Positions 1-9,915 of a DNA stretch of 64,000 nucleotides are shown here, piece after piece (position 1 is the stretch's first letter; each line of letters opens with the position of its first letter). The translations under genes and the position numbers were made by a program. Below the pieces are notes generated by a model. The model did not search any database, was not told the DNA's origin, and worked only from the letters and a program-made list of their open reading frames with translations. This stretch comes from Methylobacterium symbioticum. GTDB lineage: Bacteria > Pseudomonadota > Alphaproteobacteria > Rhizobiales > Beijerinckiaceae. The stretch covers positions 97,698 to 161,697 of the forward strand of contig NZ_CABFPH010000003.1 of assembly GCF_902141845.1 (NCBI RefSeq), written 5' to 3'.

Positions 1-3000
1 TACTCTGCTTCAACAAAGATGGCGGCGATGGTGCCAGCGGGCCGAGCGTGGAGGCCACCCAAGGCGACGCGCTGACGATGATCGAGGGTATGGCCGTCCA
101 GGCCAGGTCGTTCGGCGGAAACGGAGGCAACAATCCCAAGGGCCTCGTTTTCGACGGCAACGGCGGTCGGGGCGGAAACGGCGGCGCTGTCACGCTCACC
201 GAGACCGGACCGGTGGGCGGCGGCGTCGATCAGAGTACCGGGCTGGCGCTGATCGGGGTCAGCTCGCAGGGTGGCAAGGGCGGCGACGGCGGGAATAAGG
301 GCCTCGCCCGGGGCGGCGATGGCGGGCCTGCCCGCCTCATCCTGCAGGCGCCCGTCTCCGCCTTCGGGGATCGCACCTCGGGCGTCTCGGTCCAGTCGAA
401 GGGTGGAAAGGCTGGCGACGGCGCCACGTCCGCGAGCCAGCGCTCGGTGCAGACGGGCGGCCAGGGCGGGCTGGCGGAACTCACCGTCACCCCCGCGGGC
501 AGCATCGTGACGCGCGGCGCCTCCGCGCCCGGCGCCGTCATCGAGTCCCTCGGCGGCGATGGCGGTATGAGAACCACGCGGGGCGGCAGCGATCTCGCCG
601 GCGATGCCGGGGCCGGTGGCCTCGCCGTGCTCGTCAACCGCGGCTCGATCGTCACCGAGGGCGCGAGCGCGGTGGGCGTGCTCGTCCAGAGCGTCGGCGG
701 CGCGGGCGGCGGCGACACCACCGGCATCAACGGCTCCGCGGGCGGCAAGGGCGGCGCCGGCGGCGCGGTCACGGTGGACCAGAGCGGGGCCATCGCGACG
801 CTCGGGGCCTACAGCTCGGCCCTCATCGCGCAATCGGTCGGCGGTCCGGGCGGCGATGGCGGCCGCGCACCCTTCGGCAGCGGCGGCGATGGCGGCGCCG
901 CCGGGGCCGGCGGCGCGGTGAAGGTGACCCAGTCGGGCACGATCAGCACCTCCGGGACCGGCTCGGGCGGCATCCTGGCCCAGAGCGTCGGCGGCGGCAA
1001 CGCCCTCGATGCCTTCCAGGCCCCGGCTCCGCAGACCGGGCGCGGCGGCGGCAGCGGTGGCAAGGCCGGCATCCTGCCCTTCACCTCCGGCGGAACCGGC
1101 GGCATGGGCGGCCTCGGCGGCGCGGTCACCGTGCAGCAGAGCGGCGTGATCGAGACGGCGGGCACGGACGCCTACGGCATCCTGGCCCAGAGCATCGGCG
1201 GCGGCGGCGGCGTCGGCGGCGCTTCGATCAAGCCGGGCGCCTTCTTCACCTACGCGCTGGGCGGCGGCGGCGGGGCCGGCGGCCATGCCGGCACGGTCCT
1301 GGTGCAGGCGACGGGCGGGTCGATCACCACCTCCGGGGACGGGGCGAGCGCGGTGCTCGCCGAGAGCATCGGCGGTGGCGGCGGCGCCGGCGGCGTCGCC
1401 ACGGCCACGACCGCGAGCCCGGCCTTTGCGGTCGCCCTGTCCGTGGGCGGCAGCGGCGGCGGCGGCGGCAAGGGCGGCGAGGCCCGGATCGAGAGCAGCG
1501 CCAGCGTGACCACCAGCGGTCGCGCGGCGATCGGCCTAGACGCGCTCAGCATCGGCGGCGGCGGCGGCGTCGGCGGCTCGGCGCGGTCCACGGCCATCGC
1601 GACGCCGCTGGTCCTGCCCAATGGCAAGACTCTGCCGAGCATCGCCCTCTCGGCCTCGGTCGGCGGCTCCGGCGGCCTCGGCGGCGAAGGCGGCCTGGCC
1701 AAGGTGATCAATGACGGCAGCGTCGTCACCTATGGCGGCGCATCGATCGGCGTGCAGGCCCTCAGCATCGGCGGCGGCGGCGGCCTCGCCGGCGATGCCT
1801 TTGCCTACGCGCTCGCGGTCGCGCCGCCCGGCGAGGTGGCGTTGAGCCTCAGCACCACGCTGGGCGGAACCGGCGGCGGCGGCGGCAAGGGTGGCCGGGC
1901 CGAGATCACCAATAACGGTTTCATCTCGACCTCCGGCGACGAGGCCGTCGGCCTCCAGGCGGAGAGCATCGGCGGCGGTGGCGGCAATGCCGGCAAGTCG
2001 GATGCGACGAGCAACAGTCTCAGTCTGCATCAGAACATCGCCGCCGCGCAGGCCATCGGCGGCAAGGGCGGCAGCGGCGGCGACGGCGGTACGATCGGCG
2101 TCGACAATCTCGGCACGGTGGTGACCGGCGGCAGCTTCGCCCACGCCATTCTGGCGCAGAGCATCGGCGGCGGCGGCGGCAATGGCGGCAGCGCTACCGG
2201 GCTCGCCATGCCCGGCCTCTCCTTCGACAAGACCCTGAACGATCTGGTCGGCAAGCTCCCGGTGGCGGACACCCTGTCGGTGACCCGCACCATCGGCGGC
2301 GAGGGCGGGGGCGGCGGCAAGGGCCAGGCCGTCACCGTGACCAATGCCGGCGCCCTGCGCACCGGCGGCTCCGACGCCATCGGCATCTTCGCCCAGAGCA
2401 TCGGCGGCGGCGGCGGCACCGGCGGCGATGTCCAGGGCGCCGCCCAGGGCAAGCTCAAGGTGAACCTCACCCTCGGCGGCAAGGGCGGCAGGGGCAATAC
2501 CGGCGGCGGCGTCACCATCACCAACGCCGCGACGGGCGGAATCGAGACCTGGGGCGACGGTGCGCACGGCATCGTGGCGCAGAGCATCGGCGGCGGCGGC
2601 GGCAGCGGTGGCAGCGTCTCGGCGCGCAAGGAGAAGACGCCGGACGCCGTCGGCGAGATCTGGACGCAGCTCAAGACGGCGATCGGCGTCACGGCCTATG
2701 AGGACTGGGCGAAGGACAAGAAGAACAAGGACGACAAGGAGGCCCTCGATCAGTTTCTGAAGGACATCAAGGAGAGTGACAAGTACAAGTCCCTTGCGGC
2801 GAAGATCAAGAATTCCGACTTCGCCAAGATGCTCCAATCCTACAGCAAGAGCGCGTCGGACTATCTGGCGGCGCAGAAGAAGGGCAGCGTCAAGCTGCCT
2901 GACGTGGAGGCGACCCTGAGCCTCGGCGGCGACGGCGGTCGCGGCGGCAAGGGCGGCGCGGTCACCGTCACCAATGACGGGGCCATCACCACCCTCGGCG

Positions 3001-6000
3001 TCGTGGCCCACGGCGTCTTCGCCCAGAGCGTCGGCGGCGGCGGCGGCCAGGGCGGCATGGCCTTCGCCGCCGCGACCAACGCCAACACCTACCGGGCCGT
3101 TCTCGGCGGCAAGGGCGGCGACGGCAACGAGGGTGGCACGGTCTCGATCGTCAACCGCGGCGCCGTCGCGACGGCGGACGACATGTCCTACGGCCTTTAC
3201 GGCCAGAGCGTCGGCGGAGGCGGCGGCAGCGGCGTGGGCGCCACGACCACCGGCAGCAGCAAGGAGGGCAGCCTGGTCGTCACCCTCAATGTCGGCGGCA
3301 ACGGCGGCAAGGGGGGCAAGGGCGGCGACGTCTCGGTCGAGAACACGGGCGCGGTCGTCACCGCCGGCAGCGAGGCCCACGGCATCGTGGCGCAGAGCGT
3401 CGGCGGCGGCGGCGGATCGTTCCTGCTCCCGGTCGCCAAGGAGGCCGGCAAGACGGACGCCTCCGCACAGACCGGCAAGGCGCAGGCGGAGAAGACCCAG
3501 TCCGACAGCGACGCCAAGGAACTCGCCAGTGCGCTGCTGGCGGCGATCGGGATCGAGAAGATCCCCGAACAGCCTTCGTCCGAGGGGGCGCCGAAGAGGT
3601 CCGGCAGCCTGACCCTGGGCGGTTCCGGCGAGGCGGCCGGCGACGGCGGCGCCGTGACGGTGACGCAGGGCGGCGCCATCACCACCAGCGGCTTCGGCGC
3701 CCTCGGCATCCTGGCCCAGAGCGTCGGCGGCGGCGGCGGCATGGCGGCGGCGGCGGCCAGCGCCAGCGGCGACACCTACACGTTCGGGATCGGCGGCTCG
3801 GGCGGCGCGACCGGCAACGGCGGCGCGGTGGGCGTGACCCTCTCGGCCGGCGCGCGGGTGACGACCACGGGCGATGCCGCGACGGCGCTGCTGCTGCAAT
3901 CGATCGGCGGCGGCGGCGGCTATGCCGGTGCGCATCAGGTGATGGGCTACGCGGTGCCGTTCCTGCTCGAGGAGGGCTCGAAAGGCTCGGGCGGCGCCCT
4001 CTCCGTCACCCTCAAGGAAGGCGCCGCGATCCGCACCAGTGGCGAGCGCGCTCACGGCATCCTGGCTCAGAGCCTCGGCGGCGGCGGCGGCCTGATCGTC
4101 GACCTCTCCAATCCGATCCTCGCCTCCGGCCAGCTGGTCCAGGCGTCGGATCCGCCCAAGTCGCGCTCCACCTCAACCGGCTCCGGCGGGACCATCACCA
4201 TCGAGAGCGCCGGGTCGATCATCGCCTCGGGCAAGGATGCCAACGCGATCTTCGCGCAGAGCGGCGTCCAGAGCCGCGACGGCAGCCTCGACCCGACCCG
4301 CGCGGGCGGCAACATCTCCGTGACCGTGAAGGGTCTTGTCACCGGCGGCAGCGGCACCGGCGCGGCGATCCGTCTGGAGGGCGGCTCTTACGGCAACCGA
4401 ATCCTGATCGACGAGCGGGCCGTGGTCAGCGCCGCCTCCGGCCGCGCCATCGTCGGGACGATCAACCCGGTCAATATCAAGAACCGAGGCGTTCTGATCG
4501 GCGATATCGTTCTGACGACCCCCCCAGGGACGATGAGCACCCTGACCAACGGGGCGGATGGCTACGGCGCAGCGATCCTGCGCACACGCCAGGGCGGCGT
4601 GATCGATCTGGGCGGCAGCGGCAACGGCTCGATGACGAACAACGCCACGCTCGATATCGGCGGGGTCGGCACCGTCGCCCGCACCGACGTGAAGGGCGAT
4701 TTCGAACAGCGCAGCAGCGGCCAGTTGCTGGTCGACGTCGCCCCCCTCGCCCCGGCCGGCGCCCTGCGCGCCGACCTTCTGGCCGTGAGCCGCAGTGTCT
4801 GGCTGGACGGCACCGTGCGGCCCAACGTCATCGGCGGGCTCCTGCCTGGGCAGTACACCTTCCTCACGGCGGGCAGCATCACGAACGCCAACGCGGCGAC
4901 CTCGTCCACGACGATCCAGTCTGACTCGGTGCCGGTCTCCTGGGAGATCCTGCGCTCGGGCAACAGCCTCGCCCTGAGCCCGACGGCGCGCTTCACCGCG
5001 CCCCTCGGGATGACCCTCACCAGCGACCAGAAATCCACGGCCGAAGCCCTGCAGACGCTGTGGAACAACGGGTCGATCGGCGAGGCCGACCTGTTCGCCC
5101 GCTTCCTCTCGGTCAACAGCACGAAGGGCTACGCGGCGGCCCTCGACGAGTTGAGCCAGGAATCCAGCCAGTACGTGCTCACCGGACGGACTCTCGACAC
5201 CCGGGCCGGCCTGAAGCGGGCGATGAGCTGCCCCGCCTTCGAAGGCACCGGCACCCTGTTGCGCGAGGGCGAGTGCGTCTGGGGCCGCGTCGCGGCAGCC
5301 CGCACCAGCCTGTTCTCCTCACCCGGCGAGGGCGGCTACCGCCAGAACGCCCTGAGCTACCAGAGCGGCCTGCAGGCCGAGTTCGCTCCGGACTGGTTCT
5401 TCGGTCTCTCGGGCGCCTATACCCGGGCCTACCTGAACGACTCCGACCGGATCACCGGCACGGTGAGCGATGCCGCAGACGTCTCAGTCGCCCTCAAGCA
5501 TCAGGTCGGTCCCTGGCTGTTCGCGGCCTCGGCCAATCTCGGCTACGCGTGGCAGAACAATCTGCGGGCGATCGATTTCGGCGGCGGCAACGTGCTGGCG
5601 CGCAGCAAGTCGGAGGTGCTGACGGCGGGCGGGCGTCTGCGGGCGAGCTACCAAGTCCTGTTCGACGACTGGTACATCAAGCCCTATCTCGACCTCGATG
5701 TGCTCTACTCCCACAGCCCGGCCTATTCGGAGACCGGCGCGCCTGAGGTGAACCTCGACGTGCGGGCCATGAGCAAGACCCTGCTGGCCTTCAGCCCGAA
5801 CGTCGAGATCGGCGGCCGTTTCGACCTCGGGAACGGGCGCTGGCTGCGGCCCTATGGGACGCTCGGCGTGACGCTCCTGTCGGACGACCACTTCACCGGT
5901 TTCGCGAGCTTCCAGGGCAGCGGCGCACTCGGCCTGTTCGCCACCACCTCGCGGATCCCGGACAAGCTCGGCGAGGCGGGACTCGGCCTCCAGATCGGCC

Positions 6001-6098
6001 TCGGCGGCGGCGTCGAGCTGACGGGCGAATACCAGTCGCATATCGGCGACCGGTTCCTGTCGCATCTCGGCACGGCCCGCCTGTCGGTGCGGTTCTGA
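1..6098 (+). CDS. Giant glycine-rich autotransporter (5' end outside window)
   Basis: The frame is open from base 3, so the start and signal peptide lie before the window. At least 2,030 residues are visible. Most of the protein, up to about base 4,250, is a passenger of glycine-rich repeats: some 17 units, each with a motif like A-Q-S-(I/V)-G-G-G-G-G followed by V-T-V-x-N-x-G-x-I-x-T-x-G. This pattern suits a beta-helix passenger. Two charged, Lys/Asp/Glu-rich insertions without glycine interrupt it, at about bases 2,630-2,915 and 3,430-3,600. The last 270 or so residues (from about 5,280) look like an autotransporter beta-barrel and end in L-S-V-R-F, with the usual C-terminal Phe. Predicted type V secreted outer-membrane or surface protein, perhaps adhesive; the ligand is unknown. 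A strong hairpin follows the stop. Confidence 0.88.
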   Translation, partial: LCFNKDGGDGASGPSVEATQGDALTMIEGMAVQARSFGGNGGNNPKGLVFDGNGGRGGNGGAVTLTETGPVGGGVDQSTGLALIGVSSQGGKGGDGGNKGLARGGDGGPARLILQAPVSAFGDRTSGVSVQSKGGKAGDGATSASQRSVQTGGQGGLAELTVTPAGSIVTRGASAPGAVIESLGGDGGMRTTRGGSDLAGDAGAGGLAVLVNRGSIVTEGASAVGVLVQSVGGAGGGDTTGINGSAGGKGGAGGAVTVDQSGAIATLGAYSSALIAQSVGGPGGDGGRAPFGSGGDGGAAGAGGAVKVTQSGTISTSGTGSGGILAQSVGGGNALDAFQAPAPQTGRGGGSGGKAGILPFTSGGTGGMGGLGGAVTVQQSGVIETAGTDAYGILAQSIGGGGGVGGASIKPGAFFTYALGGGGGAGGHAGTVLVQATGGSITTSGDGASAVLAESIGGGGGAGGVATATTASPAFAVALSVGGSGGGGGKGGEARIESSASVTTSGRAAIGLDALSIGGGGGVGGSARSTAIATPLVLPNGKTLPSIALSASVGGSGGLGGEGGLAKVINDGSVVTYGGASIGVQALSIGGGGGLAGDAFAYALAVAPPGEVALSLSTTLGGTGGGGGKGGRAEITNNGFISTSGDEAVGLQAESIGGGGGNAGKSDATSNSLSLHQNIAAAQAIGGKGGSGGDGGTIGVDNLGTVVTGGSFAHAILAQSIGGGGGNGGSATGLAMPGLSFDKTLNDLVGKLPVADTLSVTRTIGGEGGGGGKGQAVTVTNAGALRTGGSDAIGIFAQSIGGGGGTGGDVQGAAQGKLKVNLTLGGKGGRGNTGGGVTITNAATGGIETWGDGAHGIVAQSIGGGGGSGGSVSARKEKTPDAVGEIWTQLKTAIGVTAYEDWAKDKKNKDDKEALDQFLKDIKESDKYKSLAAKIKNSDFAKMLQSYSKSASDYLAAQKKGSVKLPDVEATLSLGGDGGRGGKGGAVTVTNDGAITTLGVVAHGVFAQSVGGGGGQGGMAFAAATNANTYRAVLGGKGGDGNEGGTVSIVNRGAVATADDMSYGLYGQSVGGGGGSGVGATTTGSSKEGSLVVTLNVGGNGGKGGKGGDVSVENTGAVVTAGSEAHGIVAQSVGGGGGSFLLPVAKEAGKTDASAQTGKAQAEKTQSDSDAKELASALLAAIGIEKIPEQPSSEGAPKRSGSLTLGGSGEAAGDGGAVTVTQGGAITTSGFGALGILAQSVGGGGGMAAAAASASGDTYTFGIGGSGGATGNGGAVGVTLSAGARVTTTGDAATALLLQSIGGGGGYAGAHQVMGYAVPFLLEEGSKGSGGALSVTLKEGAAIRTSGERAHGILAQSLGGGGGLIVDLSNPILASGQLVQASDPPKSRSTSTGSGGTITIESAGSIIASGKDANAIFAQSGVQSRDGSLDPTRAGGNISVTVKGLVTGGSGTGAAIRLEGGSYGNRILIDERAVVSAASGRAIVGTINPVNIKNRGVLIGDIVLTTPPGTMSTLTNGADGYGAAILRTRQGGVIDLGGSGNGSMTNNATLDIGGVGTVARTDVKGDFEQRSSGQLLVDVAPLAPAGALRADLLAVSRSVWLDGTVRPNVIGGLLPGQYTFLTAGSITNANAATSSTTIQSDSVPVSWEILRSGNSLALSPTARFTAPLGMTLTSDQKSTAEALQTLWNNGSIGEADLFARFLSVNSTKGYAAALDELSQESSQYVLTGRTLDTRAGLKRAMSCPAFEGTGTLLREGECVWGRVAAARTSLFSSPGEGGYRQNALSYQSGLQAEFAPDWFFGLSGAYTRAYLNDSDRITGTVSDAADVSVALKHQVGPWLFAASANLGYAWQNNLRAIDFGGGNVLARSKSEVLTAGGRLRASYQVLFDDWYIKPYLDLDVLYSHSPAYSETGAPEVNLDVRAMSKTLLAFSPNVEIGGRFDLGNGRWLRPYGTLGVTLLSDDHFTGFASFQGSGALGLFATTSRIPDKLGEAGLGLQIGLGGGVELTGEYQSHIGDRFLSHLGTARLSVRF

Positions 6099-6102
6099 GC
6101 CT

Positions 6103-6136
6103 GAGGGCGGCGCGGGGGATGTCCCGCGCCGCCCTC
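6103..6136 (+). terminator. Hairpin after the autotransporter gene
   Basis: A perfect 14-bp inverted repeat (arms 6103-6116 and 6123-6136, 6-nt loop) begins four bases after the stop codon. No T run follows, so it may stabilise the 3' end or act with Rho instead of being a classical intrinsic terminator. Confidence 0.6.
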
Positions 6137-6637
6137 CGAGACGGACGATTCTAACCTGGGGCGCGAACAGTGGCCGGCGCGGTGCGGATCGGGGTTGCGG
6201 CCGTCCTGGAGCCGAGCGCCTGAGGACGCGCCGGCTATCAAGCGTCGGCACCGTGTTCACGGGCCGCACTCCGCCGCGGACGGTCTTTGAGCCAACGGCG
6301 TATTGGTGTGCCGTTCAGACGGGCCGTTCCTAGGTTGGCGGCCCTATCGCCTCTCGTCTCCCGCTGATCGTCGCGCGCAGCGTAGATCAATCGGCTTGAG
6401 CAGGCGTTGAGCAATTCGCGATCAGCCGATCATGTCTGACGGCGCCAACGGTAGATGTGCGATCGTGTTGCTGACGAAAGGCGGGATCCGATTGACTTAC
6501 AGGCAAAATCAAAATTTAACATCCTATTAACTATGTTTCTGCTTTTATTCCGATCCTGAATCCACCGATCGGCCTCGATCGCAGGTGCGCAGCCACGGTG
6601 GAGACGGCCGTCCTCGCCCGCACCGGATACGCTCCCC
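6137..6637. other. Non-coding stretch between two autotransporter genes
   Basis: No convincing gene is seen in these 500 bases. The last 150 bases become A/T-rich and contain a promoter-like element for the downstream gene (listed separately). The rest shows no recognised repeat or RNA. Confidence 0.5.
6492..6520 (+). promoter_or_regulatory. Candidate sigma-70 promoter for the GDSL autotransporter
   Basis: TTGACT at 6492-6497 and TTTAAC at 6515-6520 are separated by 17 bases in an A/T-rich pocket about 120 bases before the predicted start at 6638. The -10 is a loose match, so this is tentative. Confidence 0.35.
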
Positions 6638-9600
6638 ATGTTGGTCAACAGGGTCCGCAGCCTCTGCCTCAGTGCGCTGCTCGCAGGCTTGCTCTCGAGC
6701 ACGGCTCTCGCGGAAAGCCGGTACAGCTCCATCTGGAATCTCGGCGACAGCCTGTCGGATACGGGGCGGACCTATCGGGCGACAGACACGTGGTTGCTTC
6801 GCGCAATCAAAAAAACGCGCCTTATGGGACCCTCTATGAGCAAGGTCGGTTCTCGAACGGAATTGTCTGGGTTGAGTATCTGAACAATACCAACGGTACG
6901 CCGTATATTGCGGATCGGAATTTTGCTTACGGCGGTGCAACGTCCGGATACTACGTCTCATCGAGTATGAAAAGAGTAGGCATCGAGACCATTGAGGAGC
7001 AAAACAAGCATCTTATCGATGTGACCAAGGCGAGCCCGGACCTTTTTGGGGGGCGACCGCTCTTCACGCTTTGGATAGGCGGGAACAATTTCAGACAGGA
7101 GGTGGAGGACTCGTGGGTCAGTGTCGATATTCCGAAGGCTGCCCGGACGTTGCTGAAGTATGTTCCTGACGATCTCGTCAGCCTGAGTAATGCTGTCCAA
7201 GGCAATCCAATAATCGCAGAGCAAGGCGCGACGTACTATATCAATACGGTCCCTAACATAGCGACAACGCCAAAGATTTCCTCGAAATATGGCAAATATG
7301 TCAACGAATTGAGTAATAGTATTGATGAGACCAACAGGTCGATCAAATCCAAGCTCTACGCGATCCAGGATGCCTTTGACGTCAAGGGGACTTCGGAGCG
7401 GGTTGTCGTCGTGGATGCTGCTGCACTTCTTAAGGAAGTGCAGGCACGGCCAGCATCGTTCGGATTCAAGCAAGGATCGCTGAATTGTATTAGTGCCGAT
7501 TCTGGCGAGTACACCAATGGGTGCTCGAAGCCTGTCGAAAACGACTACCTGTTCTGGGACGAGTTCCACCCGACGACCAAGGCGCATGCCATGATCGCCG
7601 ATTACGCGTGGAAGACCGATCTCCTCGAGGCGGGGGACACGGCCGAGCTTCTGCGGCCCTACGTGGCCAATATCGAGATCCGCGACCGCACCTTCGCCGG
7701 CCAGATCACCGGCGTCGGCAGCCTGATCAAGAGCGGTGAGTCGGTGCTGACGCTCGCCGGCCAGAACAGCTATGCCGGCGGCACCCGCATCGACAACGGC
7801 ACCATCCGCATCGGCAGCGACGCCAATCTCGGCGCCCGTGCCGGCCTTCTGACCATCCAGGGCGGCACGCTGAACACGACGCAGAGCTTCACGATGAACC
7901 GCGACGTCGCGATCAACGCCTCCGTCTCGACGGGCGAGATCGGCGGCTCGACGTTCGGCGGAACCTTCCGGACCGAGGCGGGGACGATCCTGACGCTGCG
8001 CGACAACACGCTCTCGGGCAGCGGCGACCTTGCCAAGACGGGTCTCGGCACCCTCGACATCCGCTCGACCGTCACCGATGCCCGCGCGCTGACCGCGATC
8101 CAGGAAGGCACGCTGAAGATCAACACGGCCTCGACCTACCGGACGACCGAGCTGACGGTGGCGAAGGACGCCGTGCTCGGCGGGTCCGGCACGATCATCG
8201 GCACGGTCCGGAACGAGGGCACCCTGTCGCCCGGCAACTCGATCGGCACGCTGACCGTCGAGGGCAATTACGAGCAGGCCGGCACCGGCCGCATCCGGAT
8301 GGAGGTCGATACCGACCGGTTCGACGCCCTGCGGGTCAACGGCAATCTCACGGTCGGCGGCACGATCGATCTCGTCTTCGATCCGACCGACAAGATCGCC
8401 AACCAGACCTTCACCTTCGCGTCGAGCAAGGGGACCACGAGCGGGCAGTTCGGCCAGGTGATCGACCTGAATCCCTTCCTGACCGAGACCCTGATCTACG
8501 GGGCGAACTCCGTCTCGATGACCTTCGACCGCGACTTCGCGGCGCCGGCGCAGACCGCCAACCAGCGCGCGGTCGCCCAGCACCTGAACCGCTCCTACCT
8601 GCTGGATCCGCAGGGCGACCTCGACACGGTGTTCTTCGCCCTCGACCGGACCGAGACGGATGCCGCCGGCGCCCTGGCCCTGCAGGCCCTGTCGGGCGAG
8701 GCGATCGCCAACGCCACCACAGCGGATGCCGTGCAGCGCGGCCAGTTCGTTCGGGCCCTCGAGGACCGCATGGCCGACCGCCGCGTTGGGCGCGCCGACG
8801 TCCAGCCGGGCATCGGCCTCGAAGGATCCTGGACCGCTCTCGACCAGGCCGGGACCGGCCCGGCCCTGCGCGCCGCCGCCGCCGGCCTCACGCAGACCGC
8901 GCCGGCAGCCGGCGGCACGGCCCCGGATGCGGGCGAGCTGTCCCTGTGGGCGCGGGCGCTGGGCGGCCCCGGCCGGATCGGCGGGCGCAACGGGTTCGAC
9001 CTCACCCATGCGGGCGTCCTGGTGGGCGCCGACAAGCGGTTCGACGGCGCCCTGCTCGGCGTCAGCTTCGGCTACGCCGATGGGACGACCAACGGCACCT
9101 CCGGTCTGAACCGCAGCTGGGCCAGCGCCTATCAGGGCTCGGTCTACGGCTCGCTCGACCTCGGCCCGGCCTTCCTGGACGCGGTGGCGGCCTACACCGC
9201 CACCGAGAACCGGACGGCCCGCGGCCTGGTCTTCGGCGACCTGGCGCGCACGGCGGTCGGCACGTTCGGCGGCAACGATTTCAGCGGAGCGCTCAAGCTC
9301 GGCACGCGCTACCGGTTCGGCGCCCTCTATGCCGAGCCGAGCGTCGGCCTCGACTGGTACCGGCTGAGCCGCGACGGCTTCGCAGAGCGAAGCGCCGGGT
9401 CGGCCGGCCTGCTCGCGCGGGCCACGACGCAGGACATCATCCAGCCCTCCGTCGGTGCGCGCGTGAGCACGGCCTTCCTGCAGGACGGCGTGCTGATCAG
9501 CCCCGAGCTGCGGGCGCGCTATTACCGCAATGTCGGGGACACGCTCTCGCTGGTGACGGCGTCGCTGATCGGGGCACCGGGCGCGCCCTTCACCACGACC

Positions 9601-9750
9601 TTCGCCGGCATCGGGCGCGACACCGGGGTGATCAGCGCCGGGATCAGCGCGCAGAAGGCCAATCTGCAGGTGTTCACGCGCTACGAGGCGGCGATCGGTT
9701 CCCAAGCCACCGCCCACATCTTCGCGGGCGGCCTGCGCTACGCCTGGTAA
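6638..9750 (+). CDS. GDSL/SGNH-esterase autotransporter, frameshifted at a poly-A tract
   Basis: The ATG at 6638 opens a signal peptide (positive start, Leu-rich core, A-L-A-E cleavage region) and the catalytic block G-D-S-L-S-D at residues 36-41. This frame stops at 6883. The rest of the family sequence (Y-E-Q-G-R-F-S-N-G, then I-G-G-N-N near base 7,075, D-E-F-H near 7,558) lies in the -1 frame, which is open to 9750. The two frames join cleanly at seven A (6809-6815); one extra A would restore the gene. After the esterase come passenger-associated repeats (from about 7,780) and a C-terminal beta-barrel ending G-G-L-R-Y-A-W. Predicted to be a surface lipase or esterase like EstA. The break may be a sequencing error, a true mutation, phase variation or slippage. 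A separate upstream ATG (6598) in the second frame lacks the signal peptide and active serine. Confidence 0.8.
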
Positions 9751-9915
9751 GCGGATGTCTCGCCGGTTCCGCCGGGGCGATCCCTGCGGAACCGCGCGAG
9801 ATCCAGGTCCCTGCGAAACCTCGATACGCGCTCCCGTCGCACGACCCGCGACGGGAGTCCTTGACGTCCCGATCCGCCGCCCGGGATCGGGCGTCCGGCC
9901 GTCGCGTGGCAGCGC

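Noticed and set aside
1536..4055. 839-residue minus-strand ORF opposite the autotransporter
   Set aside because: Composition is Ala/Arg/Asp-rich, a mirror of the glycine repeats on the other strand; no ribosome site or domain.
1200..4100. Regularly spaced identical DNA blocks that resemble a CRISPR or satellite array
   Set aside because: They are in frame, encode the A-Q-S-I-G-G-G-G-G motif and differ in unit length, so they are protein repeats.
6598..6637. ATG 6598 as the start of the GDSL autotransporter
   Set aside because: It gives a continuous frame but an N-terminus without signal peptide or catalytic serine, both of which are found from ATG 6638 in the other frame.
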